Assembly (NCBI GenBank): GCA_009843525.1
Contig: VYDH01000020.1
Location: forward strand, 124,001-188,000
From: Acidimicrobiales bacterium
GTDB taxonomy: Bacteria; Actinomycetota; Acidimicrobiia; Acidimicrobiales; Poriferisodalaceae
Length of the DNA: 64,000 nt
Direction: 5' to 3'
Below the pieces are notes generated by a model. That model made no database searches and was not told where the DNA came from. It saw nothing but the letters and a program-made list of their open reading frames with translations. The translations under genes were made by a program, and so were the position numbers. Position 1 is the first letter of the stretch; the number at the start of each line of letters is the position of its first letter. This document shows, in pieces, positions 41,868 through 50,572 of the stretch.

Positions 41868-42729
41868 TGTCAGCCCCCATTGCGCTGCGGTCGCGGTGCT
41901 CGGAGATCCACGCCGCGCAGTTCTCGTCGTTGCCCGCCAAGACGTCGCCTGCCATGACTGCGGCCTTCACATCGGCATGCAGCGGGTTCATAATGGCCGA
42001 TGTCATCCCGGCCCCGATCGCCATAGCCAGGAAGGTGCCGGTGATGATGTGGCGGTTGGGCAGGCCGAAGCTCACATTGGATGCCCCACACGTCGTGTTC
42101 ACGCCCAGTTCGTCACGCAGCCGGCGTACCAGATGGAATACCTGCCGTCCTGCCGTGGCCATGGCGCCTATCGGCATGACCAATGGGTCCACCACCACGT
42201 CTGCGGTGGGAATGCCGTAGTCGGCTGCGGCACTCACAATCCGTTTCGCCACGTCGAAGCGGACATCAGGGTCCTCGCTGATGCCGGTCTCGTCGTTGGA
42301 GATGGCGACCACTGCCGCTCCGGCCCGCGCCACCAGCGGGAGCACCCGCTCCATCACCTCCGGTTCTCCGGTCACCGAGTTGATGAGGGGCTTGCCCACG
42401 TAGGCGTCCACGCCGGCTTCGAGCGCCTCGATGATCGACGAATCGATACTGAGCGGAACATCGGTGACCGACTGCACCAGCTTCACCGCCGAAGCGAGCA
42501 GTGCAGGCTCGTCGGCGAGCGGTACGCCGGCATTGACATCGAGCATGTGGGCGCCGGCCGTCACCTGGGCGAGCGCGTCTGCTTCGACCCGGCTGAAGTC
42601 GCCCTCCTTCATCTCCTCAGCAAGCAGCTTGCGACCGGTGGGATTGATGCGCTCGCCGATCATCACGAACGGCCGGCCGAAGCCGATCACCACCTCACGC
42701 GTGGCGGAGCTGACAACGGTGTCGGTCAC
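41800..42729 (-). CDS. MtrH/MtgA-type methylcorrinoid:tetrahydrofolate methyltransferase
   Basis: 309 aa from GTG 42729, overlapping the DUF1638 stop as GTGA; the much longer open frame is shadow sequence. A dihydropteroate-synthase-like TIM barrel that binds pterins: VMIGERINPTGRKLLAEEM (residues ~22-40), AHMLDVNAGVPLADE, PLSIDSSIIEALEAGV, GKPLINSVTGEP, VVVDPLVMPIG and GASNVSFGLPNRHI. These are the motifs of AcsE/MtgA/MtrH methyltransferases, which exchange a methyl group between a corrinoid protein and THF. In the glycine betaine system of Desulfitobacterium (known) the homologue MtgA makes 5-methyl-THF. The last ~35 residues are a charged, low-complexity tail. Confidence 0.92.
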   Translation of the reverse strand: MTDTVVSSATREVVIGFGRPFVMIGERINPTGRKLLAEEMKEGDFSRVEADALAQVTAGAHMLDVNAGVPLADEPALLASAVKLVQSVTDVPLSIDSSIIEALEAGVDAYVGKPLINSVTGEPEVMERVLPLVARAGAAVVAISNDETGISEDPDVRFDVAKRIVSAAADYGIPTADVVVDPLVMPIGAMATAGRQVFHLVRRLRDELGVNTTCGASNVSFGLPNRHIITGTFLAMAIGAGMTSAIMNPLHADVKAAVMAGDVLAGNDENCAAWISEHRDRSAMGADSAPGAGSGDRPRRRGGRRARTG

Positions 42730-43574
42730 GCGGGCACCTGGTGCTCGTCGTTGTGTCTTGGCGCAGCGAGCTCGGAATGCACTGTGCTGCGCCTCGGCGC
42801 AGCGACGCTGGTCAGCGTGGTCTCGAGATCGCCGTAGCCCGTCTCGACGATCTCTAGTGGCAGGCCGAGGCGTTCGGCCCCGGCGCGTGCACAGGCCTCG
42901 ACGCGTGCGCGCTGCGAGCCATCCGGCGTCTGGGTCAGCAGCACCACGCGGCGGTAGTTGCCGAAATAGAGCTCTGCAAGCTCGGGATGATCGGCAATGC
43001 CGAGGCCTTTCCAGACCAGCAGATCGAAGTGACGGGCGAGATAGTCGGTCAGGTAGAAGGTCGCCGGTTCGGCCTCGGACATCTCGTCGAATCGCGGGGC
43101 GGTGGCGAAGAACTCGTAGCAATGAGCTCCCGGCACCCGAGTCATCGAGGGCCCGTTGCCCGCCGCATGAGCGCGCTCGAACTCGGCGCACAGGTCGTCG
43201 ATGGCGCCGGCACTGCCGCAGTCTCCATAGCCGAGGAGTATCTGTTCGTAGGTTCGACCCTGCCGCGCGAGCCGGTCCAGCCGCGCGCGCACTTCCGGCG
43301 CGATGAGCGCAGGACGGTTGTGCAGCTTCGCCGGCAGGCACTCCACGTCGATGTGCTCCAGGCCTCCGGTGCCGACGATCGCCTGCAGCTCGTTGGCGAG
43401 TGCGCCGCAGCCGAGCACCAGCACGCGGCGCGACGGGCCTTCGGCTGAGGCCCGGGCAGACGGCCGCGGTGCGCGCCGTGCGGCCGCCGGTTTCGCTGCA
43501 GCCTCGGCTGTCCGGCGCGCACGCGAGCGCCGCCGGCGGCGAGCGGTCGATTCCGGGGACGAGGTGGCCGTCAT
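42726..43574 (-). CDS. DUF1638 protein in corrinoid methyltransfer operon
   Basis: 282 aa from the ATG giving MTATSSPESTARRRRRSRAR, one base after the corrinoid-protein stop. A basic Ala/Arg-rich N-terminus (about 1-50) is followed by the DUF1638 domain: RVLVLGCGALANELQAIV, VECLPAKLHNRPALIAPEV, QILLGYGDCGSAGAID, RVPGAHCYEFFA and LTDYLARHFDLLVWKGLGI. Conserved cysteines in GCGAL, VECLP, GYGDCG and GAHCYEF suggest a metal site or redox role. DUF1638 genes recur next to MttB/corrinoid genes, but no biochemical role is known to me. It is translationally coupled to both neighbours, which supports an essential part in the methyltransfer system. Confidence 0.88.
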   Translation of the reverse strand: MTATSSPESTARRRRRSRARRTAEAAAKPAAARRAPRPSARASAEGPSRRVLVLGCGALANELQAIVGTGGLEHIDVECLPAKLHNRPALIAPEVRARLDRLARQGRTYEQILLGYGDCGSAGAIDDLCAEFERAHAAGNGPSMTRVPGAHCYEFFATAPRFDEMSEAEPATFYLTDYLARHFDLLVWKGLGIADHPELAELYFGNYRRVVLLTQTPDGSQRARVEACARAGAERLGLPLEIVETGYGDLETTLTSVAAPRRSTVHSELAAPRHNDEHQVPA

Positions 43575-43575
43575 C

Positions 43576-44298
43576 TCATGCAGCGGCTGCGCGCCGGGCT
43601 TTGATGAGGTCTGTGGCGGTCTCCGCCGCGACGGCAGCATCGCGGCAGTAGGCATCGGCGCCCACAGCTTCGCCGAACTCCTGGTTCAGCGGGGCGCCGC
43701 CGACGATGACGAGGTAGTCGTCGCGCAGGCCCTGCTCGATCAGCGTGTCGACCACCACCTTCATGTACGGCATGGTCGTGGTCAGCAGCGCTGACATGCC
43801 CAGGATGTCGGGCCGATGCTCAGCCAGGGCGCCGAGGAACTCATCGACGTCAGTGTTGATCCCCAAGTCCACTACCTCGAAGCCCGCACCCTCGAGCATC
43901 ATTCCCACCAGGTTCTTGCCGATGTCATGGATGTCGCCCTTGACGGTGCCGATCACGATCTTGCCGATCGGTTCCGCGCCGGTCTCCGCAAGCAGTGGCC
44001 GCAGCACCGCCATGCCGGCCTTCATGGCGTTGGCCGCGAGCAGCACTTCGGGAACGAACAGGATCCCGTCGCGAAAATCGATCCCGACGATGCGCATGGC
44101 CTCGACCAGCGCCTCATTGAGGACCTTGTCGGCCCCCCAGCCGCGCCCGAGCAACAGCTCGGTGCCTTCGACGATCTCGGGGCCGAGCCCGTCATAGAGA
44201 TCGTCATGCATCTGAGCGATGAGATCGTCATCGTCGAGGGCTGAGAGGTCGATGTCCTCATCAGCATCGGCGCTGTCGACGGTTGCCGCATCGGCCAT
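43576..44298 (-). CDS. Corrinoid (cobalamin-binding) methyl-carrier protein
   Basis: 240 aa from the ATG giving MADAATVDSADADEDIDL, preceded by the SD AGGGGG; the ATG-like start at 44322 has no SD. Residues ~20-105 are the helical B12-binding-2 cap (EIVEGTELLLGRGWGADKVL, GILFVPEVLLAANAMKAGM). Residues ~112-235 are the Rossmann-like B12 domain with GDIHDIGKNLV, His124 being the lower cobalt ligand, then GMSALLTTTMPYMK and VIVGGAPLNQEFGEAVGADAY. This is the MtbC/MtgC-type carrier that receives methyl from MttB and passes it to the MtrH-type enzyme. It is the first gene of the minus-strand operon, downstream of operator C. Confidence 0.94.
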   Translation of the reverse strand: MADAATVDSADADEDIDLSALDDDDLIAQMHDDLYDGLGPEIVEGTELLLGRGWGADKVLNEALVEAMRIVGIDFRDGILFVPEVLLAANAMKAGMAVLRPLLAETGAEPIGKIVIGTVKGDIHDIGKNLVGMMLEGAGFEVVDLGINTDVDEFLGALAEHRPDILGMSALLTTTMPYMKVVVDTLIEQGLRDDYLVIVGGAPLNQEFGEAVGADAYCRDAAVAAETATDLIKARRAAAA

Positions 44299-44417
44299 GC
44301 TTTGCCCCCTCGCCATGGTCATGACGTGTGCCGGGCACCCCCGTCCCGGTCAACTGTCCAAGATTCAGCATGGGTCCTGCGGCCAAGTCGTTCCGCTGTG
44401 CTGTTCAGCATCTTGCT

Positions 44418-44452
44418 GTTCCGCATAGTGGAACTGTGCCGCAGAACGGTAC
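44418..44452. promoter_or_regulatory. Operator C: tandem 17-bp palindromes (upstream of corrinoid/mttB operon)
   Basis: GTTCC-gcatagt-GGAAC (44418-44434), one T, then GTGCC-gcagaac-GGTAC (44436-44452). Box one and its flanks (CTGTTCCGC..AGTGGAACTGT) are nearly identical to operator A. An extra GTTCC half-site is at 44390-44394. The distance to the corrinoid start codon is 120 bases. No other gene starts in this interval (proS ends at 44539), so the site must serve the corrinoid operon. Confidence 0.82.
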
Positions 44453-44538
44453 AGCAGTACGGTACCACGAACCCTTCCGGAACAGCGACATAGGAGCACG
44501 TGAATTCAAGGCGACATGCCGGCGCCTGCCGGCGTGTT

Positions 44539-46251
44539 TCAGCGGCGATGCGCGTCGATCTCTCCGGCTGTCACGGCCGCCGCCTCGGCCACTGTGAGCA
44601 GGCGCGTCTCGCGGGTTGAGCGTTCGGTCAGCTCCACGTTGCCCTCCGCCAGGCTGCGCGCGCCGACCGTGAGCCGGTAAGGCACGCCGACGAGCTCCGC
44701 ATCTGCCAGCTTTACACCGGGCCGCAGCGGACGATCGTCGTAGAGGCAGTCGACACCGAGCGCAGCCAGTTCGCGCTCGAGCCTCTCGCCTGCTGCCGAT
44801 TGGTCTTCATCGGCAGGATCGAGCACGGTGATGACCGCCTCGAACGGCGCGACACCGACCGGCCAGCACAGGCCCCGCTCGTCGTAATGGGTCTCGGCCA
44901 CCGCAGCCATCGCCCGCCCGATGCCGATGCCGTAGCTACCCATGATCGGAGTCTGGGCAATGCCGTCCGCATCCAGCACCGACACGCCCATCGCCTCGCA
45001 GTACTTGCGGCCCAGCTTGAAGATGTGGCCCGCCTCAATGCAGCGCGCGATCTCCAGCGGCTTGCCGCACACGATGCAGGCCTCGCCTGCTGTGACCTCG
45101 CGCAGATCAGCCCACTGCGGATCGATGATGTCGCGCTCCACGTCCACGTGACGCAGGTGCCAGTCGTCCTCATTGGCGCCGGTGGTCATAGATCTGCGGC
45201 CCCGCAAGGCCTCATCTATGCAGATCGGCAGGCCCTCGACGCCGACCGCCCCCAGGCTTCCGGGACTGGCTCCGAGCTGAGCCACCGTCTCGGACTCGGT
45301 GGCAGGACGCACATCGGTCGCGCCGCTGAAATCGGCCAACTTCTGCAGGTTGAGCTGGTGGTCGCCTCGCAGAACCACCAACGTGAGCTGATCGTCGAGA
45401 ACCATGACCATCGTCTTGAGCTGCCGGTCGGCCGGTGCGCCGCCTTCGAAGGAAGCGAGCGCATCGATGGTGCGGACGCCTGGTGTCGCGAAGCGCTCAG
45501 GTGCGTCGCCGGAGGACGGATCATCGATGGGTGGCACTGACGCACGGGCCCGCTCGATGTTGGCCCGGTACCCGCAGCCCGCACACCGCGCCACGTCGTC
45601 CTCACCTGCCGGCGACTCCACCATGAACTCGACGCTGGCATCGCCGCCCATGGCGCCCGAAGAAGCCTGTACGGCCATGGCATCGAGGTCGAGCCGCTTG
45701 AAGATCTTCTCGTATGCCTCGCGGTGCGCCTCGAAGGACACATCGAGACCTGCTTCGTCCATGTCGAAGCTGTACGAGTCCTTCATCATGAACTCGCGCA
45801 CCCTCAGCAGGCCGCTGCGCGGGCGGGGCTCGTCACGGAATTTGGTCTGGATCTGGTACCAGGTTTGAGGCAGCTCCCGGTACGAACTCATCTCCGCCGC
45901 CAGCGCCGCGAAGACCTCTTCGTGCGTCATGCCCAGCACGACGTCTGCATCGTTGCGGTCGCGCAGGCGGAACATCTCTGAACCCATCACGTTCCACCGA
46001 CCGCTGCGATGCCACAGATCAGCCGGGTGCATCGCAGGCAGCAGGAACTCCTGCGCGCCGATGGCATCCATTTCTGCTCTGACGACATCGGCCACTTTGT
46101 TGTGCACCCGCAGCCCGAGCGGCAGCAAGCTGTAGTGCCCCGAATGCAGCTGCCGGATGAACCCAGCCCGCACGAGCAGCTGATGACTCACGGCGGTGGC
46201 GTCGCCAGGCGCATCACGCAGCGTCGGGATGAACGAATCAGACCATCGCAT
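44539..46251 (-). CDS. proS: Prolyl-tRNA synthetase (bacterial type with INS editing domain)
   Basis: 570 aa. A class II synthetase: motif 1 region QEFLLPAMHPADLWHRSGRW, GMTHEEVF, motif 2 KFRDEPRPRSGLLRVREFMM with KDSYSFDMDEAG, and motif 3 MGSYGIGIGRAMAAVAE. Between motifs 2 and 3 (about residues 225-385) is the INS editing domain that removes Ala mischarged on tRNA-Pro, including a CAGCGY/CIVCGKP cysteine set. The C-terminal anticodon domain ends with NVELTERSTRETRLLTVAEA. Length matches bacterial ProRS. It is upstream of the corrinoid operon on the same strand, but the 240-bp gap with operator C suggests separate transcription. Confidence 0.95.
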   Translation of the reverse strand: MRWSDSFIPTLRDAPGDATAVSHQLLVRAGFIRQLHSGHYSLLPLGLRVHNKVADVVRAEMDAIGAQEFLLPAMHPADLWHRSGRWNVMGSEMFRLRDRNDADVVLGMTHEEVFAALAAEMSSYRELPQTWYQIQTKFRDEPRPRSGLLRVREFMMKDSYSFDMDEAGLDVSFEAHREAYEKIFKRLDLDAMAVQASSGAMGGDASVEFMVESPAGEDDVARCAGCGYRANIERARASVPPIDDPSSGDAPERFATPGVRTIDALASFEGGAPADRQLKTMVMVLDDQLTLVVLRGDHQLNLQKLADFSGATDVRPATESETVAQLGASPGSLGAVGVEGLPICIDEALRGRRSMTTGANEDDWHLRHVDVERDIIDPQWADLREVTAGEACIVCGKPLEIARCIEAGHIFKLGRKYCEAMGVSVLDADGIAQTPIMGSYGIGIGRAMAAVAETHYDERGLCWPVGVAPFEAVITVLDPADEDQSAAGERLERELAALGVDCLYDDRPLRPGVKLADAELVGVPYRLTVGARSLAEGNVELTERSTRETRLLTVAEAAAVTAGEIDAHRR

Positions 46252-46498
46252 CCGACGCAGCGTAAGCGAGCAACCGCGTTGCGATGCAATGCGTGTCCAG
46301 TACCCTCAATCTGCGTAGCCGGCGACTGCACACCGGCGACCATGCATCGGTCGTGCGGTCTCGGCAGCGGACCAGGGCCACAGTGCCGACCACGGTGACT
46401 GTGTCCGCAACAGGTCCTGCATCAACAGTTCGGGCCATGCCCCAAGCGCAGTCCGGACAGGCGCTGCAGCGCACCTGCCCGTGCCCCTGCATGACGCG

Positions 46499-49400
46499 AT
46501 GAGCGACGAAGACTCACCGACCCATACTCCGAACCGGGGCGCGCCGGCGCTTCAGCAGCTCGCGCCTGTCGATGACATCGCTCGCAACGGCGACATCTCG
46601 GATTCCGCCACAGGGTCCAACGGCACAGGGCGCAATGGCCCCGGGCTCATCGGCACAGGGGTCTCTGCGCTCGCAACGATGCGCTGGTCCCAGATAGCGC
46701 GTCTTGTCTGGGCCGAGGCGCAAGGCACCGCCGGGAACGACGACGTCGCCGCGCTGGAGACCGACCGGCTGCGCTGGGAACGAGTTCTTCTGGATCTGCT
46801 CGACCAGACGGAATCCTCGCTGTCGGGGGCCCGACGGCTGCCCCGGCCGATCCGCCGGCAAGTCGTGCGAGACTTCGAAACCGATTTCTCCGAGCTTGCC
46901 GCTGCCTACGAGCGCCTGACGGGCCTCGATGCCACCGAGTCGCCCGATGACGCAGCCTCGGATCCAGGCACCGGCGATGCCGCAGCAGGTCCGCTGCCCG
47001 AACCGGCCGCACTGCAGCTGTCGTGGCAACCGGGCCGGATCGTTGCGTGGGCCGCAGGCGCCGGCACCGAGCCCGACCCCACAGATCGGATCATGGACCG
47101 CCTGGTGGCCACCGGAGCCCCAGACAGCGTCTGGCGCCCCCATCCGAACATCAAGCTGCCGGGCGGGATGAGCGCCGAGGCACTGGTGGCTGATGTCGGC
47201 GACGTCCTGGGCTGGCTGGTCGGCCTCAACGGTCCGGCGGCCAGCAGCTCGGCCGGCTCATCGCCCACATCCGGGAGCTCTCCCGCTGAGCTGGCCGGCA
47301 GCGATCCAGCCAGCGACGACGAATCCCTGCACGGCAACGAGCAGATCGATGCTGCCGAGAGCAGCCCGAACGGCGACCTTCTGCTCGGTGCCAGCGCACT
47401 CTGGCTGCGAACCGCGGCCAGGACGGCGGTGGAACTGGTGGCGGGAGGGCGAACGGTGCCCCGGCTCCACCGAGTCCGCAAGCGCCGCAACCGCAAGCGG
47501 CCCGACACCGCGGAATTCTCAGTGCAGTGGCAGCCGGCCTCGCCGCCAGCAGATCGACTGGCGGCGCTCATCGACTGCCTGCCAGGTGCAGTGGCCGCAC
47601 CCGAACCCAAGTCAGAGGCGCGCACCACGGTGCAGTCGGCCCTGTCCGGCATGGTCGACGCGATTGTGACAAGTGCCGCGAAGCGGCTCGATGTTCCTGC
47701 GGCATCGCCCGAGCCTCGGAGCCGGGCGGAGATGGCCGAGGCCTTCCTGGCGTATCTCGACGGCACCCGCTTTGTCGGCTCGGCAACTCAGGGTTCCGAT
47801 CTGGCCCGGCGCATCGAGCTGTGGGCCAGGCCGGTGACTGGTGCCGCCCGGCAATCGCTGGTCGTCCGGTTGGACGAGCCCGACGACGCCGGGGCGTGGC
47901 ACATGGAGGTGCTCGCCACCAGCCCAGAAGGAGTGACCGAGCCCGTCGAGGTCGCGATGGTGAGCGGCGTCAGCTCGCATCGCACCGAAGTGCGCGATCA
48001 GCTCACCCGCCTCGAACGGCTGCTGCCGGTGCTGATGCGGCCCGGCGGCAAACGGCGCGGCGAAGTGATCCTCAGCCAGGACGAGGCGTGGGAGCTGATG
48101 TCGGTGACGGGGCCGGCGCTGCAGTCCGCGGGCTTCAAGGTCGAGGTGCCGAACCTCTCCCGCGAGCGCCCGGCCCCTTCGCTCCGACTCACCGCCGCCG
48201 AGGACGCCGACAGCGCCCTGGGGGCACAGCAGCTCACCGCCGTGAGCTGGACAGCGGTCTTCGGAGACGTGGAGCTGACCGCAGATCAGATTCATGAACT
48301 GGCCTCCCAAGCACGGCCGCTTGTACGCGACCGGGGCCAGTGGATCGCGCTGGATCACGCCGACCTCGCCGAGGCGGCCGCCGCGCTCGCCGAGCGCGCA
48401 GAGGTCACTGCCCTCACCGGATCGCAGATGCTGCGCCAGGTACTGGGCCTCGAGGGCCCGTCGGTGCGCGGCGGCATCACCATCTCCGGCAGCGGCTGGG
48501 CGGCCGATCTGCTGCGCTCCGCGTCGGAGATCTCGTCCGCGCCCCGGGCCAGCCCCGAGGGTTTCGTAGGCGAGCTGCGCAACTACCAGGCCGAGGCGGT
48601 TGCCTGGCTGGAATTCCTGGACGGAGCCGGCCTCGGGGGCTGTCTCGCCTTGGACATGGGCCTGGGGAAAACCCCCACGGTGCTCGCTCGTATTGCTGCA
48701 GACCAGCAACAGGGCCCGGCTCTGGTCATCGCGCCGCCGGCCGTCGTCAGCAACTGGGCAGCCGAAGCGGCGCGCTTCACACCGGGGCTGTCGACGATCA
48801 TTCATCACGGCCCCGCCCGGCGTGAGCCCGCAGAGCTGGTCGAGGCGCTGCGCGAGAGCGCCGGCACTGATGACCATGATGCGGCCGAGAACGGGCAGAT
48901 CGATGTGGTGATCACCACATATGGCACTGCCGTGCGCGACATCGACGCCCTCCAGGAGGTGCACTGGGACCGGATCGTGGTTGATGAGGCGCAGGTCATC
49001 AAGAACCACACCAGCGAGACCGCCAAGCAGCTGCGCCGGCTGTCAGCCCGGATCCGCCTTGCCTTGACCGGGACCCCCATCGAGAACGGCCTCGGCGACC
49101 TCTGGGCGATCATGGACTTCTGCAATCCAGGCCTGGTCGGCTCCAGAACACCCTTCATCGCACAGTTGCAGCGTCCCGGCGACGCACGCGGCGCCGCCGA
49201 ATCGGCCTTGCATGCGCTCAATGGCGTGCTGGTTTTCCGTCGGACCAAGGCAGAGCCGCAGATCGCGGCCGAGCTGCCCGACCGCATTGACGAGCTCGCG
49301 CACTGCGCAATGACACCAGAGCAGATCGGCCTGTACCAAGCAGTGCTCGACCAGCTGATCGTCGACACGGCGGAGAGCGAGCAAGCGGGCGAGAGGCGCA

Positions 49401-50107
49401 AGGGGGCGGTGCTGGCCGCCATTACGGCCCTCAAGCAGATCTGTAACCATCCGCTCAACTACCGGCCCGACGACATCGACGAGCAGATCGAGGGGCGCAG
49501 CGGCAAACTCGACCGGCTGCACGAGATTCTCGAGGCGGTCTTCGCAGCGGGGGAGCGGGCGCTGGTGTTCACGCACTTCGCCACCTGGGGCGAGCGGCTG
49601 GCCGCTCATCTGACACGGCGGACCGGCCTGCAAATCGACTGCTACCACGGCGGGCTCGGTCGCTCTGCCCGCGATCGCATGGTGCGACGCTTCCAGTCCG
49701 AGGACGGGCCCGGGGCGATGGTGCTCTCGCTCAAGGCAGGCGGCACGGGCTTGAACCTGACCGCGGCGAGTCATGTGGTGCTCTACGACCGCTGGTGGAA
49801 CCCCGCTGTCGAGGACCAGGCTCGCGACCGGGCATGGCGCATCGGTCAGACACGCACGGTCATCTGCCACCGCCTGGTCTGTCCAGGCACGGTGGACGAG
49901 CGGGTGGAGGAGGTCGTGGCCGGCAAACGGCGCATCGCCGACATGGTGCTGCCGAAGTCCAGCTCGATCGGCGATCTCGACACTGAGCAACTCCGGCACG
50001 CCTTGGGCATCGATCCTGATGCCCTCCTCGCCGACGATTCCAACGGGATTGACACCAGCACGCCCCCGGTGGCAGAGCCGGTTCCGACAAGCGCAGGTGG
50101 GTCATGA
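46499..50107 (+). CDS. SNF2-family DEAD/DEAH-box helicase
   Basis: 1202 aa from the ATG giving MSDEDSPTHTPNRGAPAL; GTG 46481 is an alternative six codons upstream. The N-terminal ~700 residues are the actinobacterial SNF2-associated region (weakly conserved, with an Ala/Ser/Pro-rich insert near 235-280 and the motif LRNYQAEAVAWLEFL at its end). The helicase core follows: motif I LALDMGLGKTPTV, Ia ALVIAPPAVVSNW, II VVDEAQVIKN (DEAQ), III LALTGTPIENGLGDLW, and the C-terminal lobe FTHFATWGERLAAHL, LSLKAGGTGLNLTAASHVVL, DRWWNPAVEDQARDRAWRIGQ. It is an ATP-driven DNA translocase of unknown target, coupled to a small downstream protein by an ATGA overlap. Confidence 0.93.
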   Translation: MSDEDSPTHTPNRGAPALQQLAPVDDIARNGDISDSATGSNGTGRNGPGLIGTGVSALATMRWSQIARLVWAEAQGTAGNDDVAALETDRLRWERVLLDLLDQTESSLSGARRLPRPIRRQVVRDFETDFSELAAAYERLTGLDATESPDDAASDPGTGDAAAGPLPEPAALQLSWQPGRIVAWAAGAGTEPDPTDRIMDRLVATGAPDSVWRPHPNIKLPGGMSAEALVADVGDVLGWLVGLNGPAASSSAGSSPTSGSSPAELAGSDPASDDESLHGNEQIDAAESSPNGDLLLGASALWLRTAARTAVELVAGGRTVPRLHRVRKRRNRKRPDTAEFSVQWQPASPPADRLAALIDCLPGAVAAPEPKSEARTTVQSALSGMVDAIVTSAAKRLDVPAASPEPRSRAEMAEAFLAYLDGTRFVGSATQGSDLARRIELWARPVTGAARQSLVVRLDEPDDAGAWHMEVLATSPEGVTEPVEVAMVSGVSSHRTEVRDQLTRLERLLPVLMRPGGKRRGEVILSQDEAWELMSVTGPALQSAGFKVEVPNLSRERPAPSLRLTAAEDADSALGAQQLTAVSWTAVFGDVELTADQIHELASQARPLVRDRGQWIALDHADLAEAAAALAERAEVTALTGSQMLRQVLGLEGPSVRGGITISGSGWAADLLRSASEISSAPRASPEGFVGELRNYQAEAVAWLEFLDGAGLGGCLALDMGLGKTPTVLARIAADQQQGPALVIAPPAVVSNWAAEAARFTPGLSTIIHHGPARREPAELVEALRESAGTDDHDAAENGQIDVVITTYGTAVRDIDALQEVHWDRIVVDEAQVIKNHTSETAKQLRRLSARIRLALTGTPIENGLGDLWAIMDFCNPGLVGSRTPFIAQLQRPGDARGAAESALHALNGVLVFRRTKAEPQIAAELPDRIDELAHCAMTPEQIGLYQAVLDQLIVDTAESEQAGERRKGAVLAAITALKQICNHPLNYRPDDIDEQIEGRSGKLDRLHEILEAVFAAGERALVFTHFATWGERLAAHLTRRTGLQIDCYHGGLGRSARDRMVRRFQSEDGPGAMVLSLKAGGTGLNLTAASHVVLYDRWWNPAVEDQARDRAWRIGQTRTVICHRLVCPGTVDERVEEVVAGKRRIADMVLPKSSSIGDLDTEQLRHALGIDPDALLADDSNGIDTSTPPVAEPVPTSAGGS

Positions 50108-50517
50108 GCAATCGCCGTCGACGCAAGACGTCGCGTACCCGCCGCATCGACGGTGCCGAGGTCCAGCAACGGCAGGCCGCTGAGGCGAGTGCAGCGTTCT
50201 GGCATGGAGCCGCTGGCGTGACGCCGTCGCCAGAACAGCCTGATGCCGCCGCCAATGGAACGGCAGACGGATCGGCGATCGCCGACGCTGGACCGGGACA
50301 ACTGCCCGACATTCTCACTGAGGCGCGCCGCATCTCGGTCACGACCGATCCGACGTCGACCGTGCGCTCGCTCGGCAAACCGCCTCTGGCGGGACGCGAG
50401 GCAGCCGCCGAGCACTACTTCGAAGCCGTCTACCAGCGTGCCGTCGCAATGGCCGGCGCACTGGCGGCAGCAGGGGACCTGTTCGCTTCAGACGACGAGG
50501 AGTTCACAACGTCCTGA
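50104..50517 (+). CDS. Small protein coupled to the SNF2 helicase
   Basis: 137 aa, ATG overlapping the helicase stop. The N-terminus is strongly basic (SNRRRRKTSRTRRIDGAE), the middle is a low-complexity Ala/Gly/Pro stretch (about 35-70), and the C-terminus is helical and acidic (AAEHYFEAVYQRAVAMAGAL, ending DDEEFTTS). I do not recognise the family. The basic end suggests nucleic-acid contact. The translational coupling suggests a partner of the helicase, similar to the small zinc-finger or basic proteins that often accompany actinobacterial SNF2 genes. Confidence 0.75.
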   Translation: MSNRRRRKTSRTRRIDGAEVQQRQAAEASAAFWHGAAGVTPSPEQPDAAANGTADGSAIADAGPGQLPDILTEARRISVTTDPTSTVRSLGKPPLAGREAAAEHYFEAVYQRAVAMAGALAAAGDLFASDDEEFTTS

Positions 50518-50534
50518 GCGCTGTTCAGACAGCC

Positions 50535-50563
50535 GGTCCGCTGTGCCTCGACATGCACGGACC
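50535..50563. terminator. Candidate hairpin between convergent transcripts
   Basis: ggtcc (50535-50539) pairs with ggacc (50559-50563), and the inner gtgc pairs with gcac, around an 8-base loop; a 3-base bulge lies on the 5' side. It sits between the ends of the helicase-partner gene and the convergent monooxygenase gene. There is no T-tract, so it is weak evidence. Confidence 0.3.
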
Positions 50564-50572
50564 CAGTCGACG

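Noticed and set aside
41800..43341. A 513-codon version of the MtrH-type methyltransferase
   Set aside because: The first ~200 codons are the shadow of the DUF1638 gene; the GTG at 42729 overlaps its stop and begins the conserved domain.
46238..46502. Small ORFs upstream of the SNF2 gene (46284-46502 plus, 46238-46492 minus)
   Set aside because: They overlap each other with no recognisable motif. The plus one does end in ATGA with the helicase start, but that alone is not enough.
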